Part shown: in pieces, positions 62,453-64,000 of the stretch
Numbering within the stretch: the first letter of the stretch is position 1
How the letters are laid out: each line of letters opens with the position of its first letter
From: Deltaproteobacteria bacterium UBA1386
Lineage (GTDB): Bacteria > Desulfobacterota > Syntrophorhabdia > Syntrophorhabdales > Syntrophorhabdaceae
Reading direction: 5' to 3'
Assembly: GCA_002305765.1 (NCBI GenBank)
Contig: DBQU01000071.1
Span: 1 to 64,000, forward strand
Length of the DNA: 64,000 bases
The notes under the pieces: model-generated
Told to the model about the DNA's origin: nothing
Database searches by the model: none
Seen by the model: only the letters and a program-made list of their open reading frames with translations
Made by a program: the position numbers and the translations under genes

Positions 62453-62799
62453 CGCTCGAAATAGATGAAAAGCCACTTGATTATCGTGTAGAGGATGATG
62501 ATCCCGATGAGCAGCACCCCCGTCATAACGAACCAGTGAGGTATGAAGGTCGTCTTGTGGCTCTGGCCGAGGGATATGTGCTCCTTGTGTATCCTGGCAA
62601 GGGTCGGGCTCCTGTCGGCGAAGAAATGAAAGACCGTTACGAAGAGCGGTGTGGCGAAGAGAAAGGCGAAAGCGGCGAAGATCCACACACTCTTCACGTC
62701 ACCGTTCCTGGCGCTCGCGAGAAGGACGTAGAGGCAGAAGAGAGTGATCAATGTGGAAACGACGACCACGATCCACTGGGACGTTCTTCTGTAGGGCAT
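62449..62799 (-). CDS. Small membrane protein, first gene of the ParB/SPL operon
   Basis: The 116-residue product has three hydrophobic segments (about 9-30, 39-60 and 89-112). The loop between the last two contains HKEHISLGQSHKTTFIP. No family is recognised. AAGGAAGG precedes the ATG at 62799; the longer frame is rejected. It heads an operon of five coupled genes (this, ParB-like, SPL-like, SDR, DUF4013). Confidence 0.7.
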   Translation of the reverse strand: MPYRRTSQWIVVVVSTLITLFCLYVLLASARNGDVKSVWIFAAFAFLFATPLFVTVFHFFADRSPTLARIHKEHISLGQSHKTTFIPHWFVMTGVLLIGIIILYTIIKWLFIYFER

Positions 62800-62926
62800 G
62801 ACACCTTCCTTTTTTGGATGCCATTCATTGTATAAAAGTATTTCAAGGCTGTCAATGATGGGGTATACTAGAACCCGTTCACAGACCTGCCTCGCGCGGG
62901 TCACCGGCCATCAAGGAGGTTCACAG

Positions 62927-63502
62927 ATGAAAAGATCCCTCGGCGCGCGGACGGTTCTCTTGCCAGCCCCGGTCCTCGTTGTCGGCACCTATGATAAAGA
63001 AGGTCGTCCCAATGTCATGACGGTGGCCTGGGGAGGCACCTGCTGTTCCAATCCCCCCTGTATCGACATCGCCCTGAGAAAGGCGACCTACACCTACGGC
63101 AACATCCTCGACCGGAAGGCTTTCACCGTCCACGTGACCCCGGAGAGGTATCTTACCGAAGCCGATTACTTCGGGATAGTCTCTGGCAGGGACGTGGACA
63201 AGTTTGCCGCCACGGGTCTCACGGCGGAGCGAAGTGAGATCGTGGATGCCCCGTACATCAAAGAGTTTCCTTTTTTCGTGGAGTGCGCCCTTCGCGAGGT
63301 CGTCGAACTGGGGCTCCACACGCAGTTCATAGGCGAGATAGTGGACGTCAAGATGGATGAGGATATGCTGGACGATAAGGGGCTTCCCGACGTGGGCAGG
63401 ATAAGGCCCACGGTGATGGTGCCCGAGATACGCAACTACTACGGATTCGGCGAAAAACTGGGGGATGTTTTTGTCATGGGCAGGAAGCTGCGCGTGAGGT
63501 AG
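62927..63502 (+). CDS. Flavin reductase-like protein (flavoredoxin type)
   Basis: The 191-residue product is an FMN-binding split-barrel protein of the flavoredoxin/flavin-reductase group, found in anaerobes with electron-transfer roles. PAPVLVVGTYDKEGRPNVMTVAWGG near residue 13 and CCSNPPCIDIALRKATYTYGNI are the FMN-binding segments. AAGGAGG precedes the ATG at 62927, and homologues start at the same place. It is divergent from the ParB/SPL operon and convergent with the next gene. Confidence 0.88.
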   Translation: MKRSLGARTVLLPAPVLVVGTYDKEGRPNVMTVAWGGTCCSNPPCIDIALRKATYTYGNILDRKAFTVHVTPERYLTEADYFGIVSGRDVDKFAATGLTAERSEIVDAPYIKEFPFFVECALREVVELGLHTQFIGEIVDVKMDEDMLDDKGLPDVGRIRPTVMVPEIRNYYGFGEKLGDVFVMGRKLRVR

Positions 63503-63527
63503 AGGGAACGGAGCCCGACCGGCGGGG

Positions 63528-64000
63528 TCAGCCGACGGGTTCGAAAACGCCTGTTTCCAGGGAATCCCTGATCCCCTTGATCCGCGTGTCCCTCGCCAGT
63601 GCCTGCAGGAGACGGTCCTTCTCGGCTTCGTTCCGGACCACTCCCGCCACGGACAGCGTTTCGTCCGCTCCCGCCTGGAATGTCACCTTGCCGAAACAAT
63701 GCCCCATGCCCAGGTAAAAGAGGAGGATCTCGGCGCGCCTCTCGAGGAGGCGGTCGCCGAGGACCGCGTCGGCTTGCTCCGCTGAGGCGGGGGTGAAATG
63801 CCTGCGCGCGTATGCCGCCAGTATTCCGACGGCTTCTTCCAGCGAGACATAGCTTGAATTGACCACCGCGTGGTAATAGGATGGGTCTCCGGGATCGTTG
63901 TCGAAATAGCGGGCTATGAAGTCACGCTTGCCCTCGTCCATCCTTTCGACGAGGTCGAAGGCGTCGTCATAGGGAATGCTCTTCACCCGGGCAATGGCCC
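63528..64000 (-). CDS. Cytidylate-kinase-like protein, N-terminus beyond the window
   Basis: The frame is open to the right edge, so at least 157 residues of a longer protein are seen. ARVKSIPYDDAFDLVERMDEGKRDFI and then YFDNDPGDPSYYHAVVNSSYVSLEEA match the C-terminal part of the cytidylate kinase-like (Cytidylate_kin2) family; the P-loop lies outside the window. A tail of about 80 residues (GKVTFQAGADETLSVAGVVRNEAEKDRLLQ) resembles a BON domain, an unusual extension. A GTG at 63986 is possible but the upstream frame stays open and matches the family. Confidence 0.7.
   Translation of the reverse strand, partial: AIARVKSIPYDDAFDLVERMDEGKRDFIARYFDNDPGDPSYYHAVVNSSYVSLEEAVGILAAYARRHFTPASAEQADAVLGDRLLERRAEILLFYLGMGHCFGKVTFQAGADETLSVAGVVRNEAEKDRLLQALARDTRIKGIRDSLETGVFEPVG

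Overview
The window is about 64 kb of gene-dense, GC-rich DNA from a Gram-negative, probably anaerobic bacterium. Lipopolysaccharide genes (kdsB, an arn set), outer-membrane and lipoprotein signals, a class I hybrid cluster protein behind an HcpR-type palindrome, a DUF465-ilvB-ilvN-ilvC-psd-pssA operon, DUF4416 and many partner-switching and radical SAM genes fit the Deltaproteobacteria (Desulfobacterota), perhaps a Syntrophorhabdus-like syntroph. That placement is my inference from gene content and order. No phage, plasmid or insertion-sequence gene was found, so this looks like ordinary chromosome.

Layout. 0-7.4 kb: porin-like fragment, tRNA-Leu, kdsB, an orphan flagellar-rod-like gene, argJ, secA and two HAD phosphatases. 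7.3-13 kb: one minus-strand operon for branched-chain amino acids and phosphatidylethanolamine, then a DUF3313 protein. 13.3-18.7 kb: an arn operon for 4-amino-4-deoxy-L-arabinose decoration of lipid A, with ArnA split into two genes. 19-24 kb: dodecin, groES-groEL behind a CIRCE-like operator, and a DUF89 / J-protein / unknown operon. 24-33 kb: a PIN-like unknown, radical SAM plus SagB-type oxidoreductase, small membrane and signalling proteins, a ferredoxin-type protein and hcp. 33-39 kb: a tightly overlapping chain xseB-ispA-dxs-tlyA-DUF4416-yicC-gmk-rpoZ. 39-50 kb: PP2C phosphatase, LysE exporter, SatP-type acetate channel, a J-like/HEAGH membrane protein, phosphoglucomutase, Lnb-type and lipase-like proteins, DUF169. 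51-59 kb: two metallo-beta-lactamase-fold proteins, FapA, and a partner-switching set (solute-binding protein, Cache-HAMP-RsbU phosphatase, RsbW-like kinase, STAS antagonist), then tRNA-His. 59-64 kb: a coupled operon (membrane protein, ParB-like, SPL-like radical SAM, SDR, DUF4013), a flavin reductase and a truncated cytidylate-kinase-like gene.

The most striking structure is not a gene. About eighteen intergenic sites carry short arrays of 7-, 8- or 9-base units, usually as two inverted arms that could fold into long hairpins. Several unit families are present (GTTCAAG, CAATGAC, GGTGATA, TAACGGTTC, GGACCTATA). They sit at gene ends, sometimes starting inside the stop codon, and some octamer loci share a core in the loop. 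I know of no established name or function for them. A separate 387-bp gene-free element with perfect 19-bp terminal inverted repeats lies at 29.9-30.3 kb.
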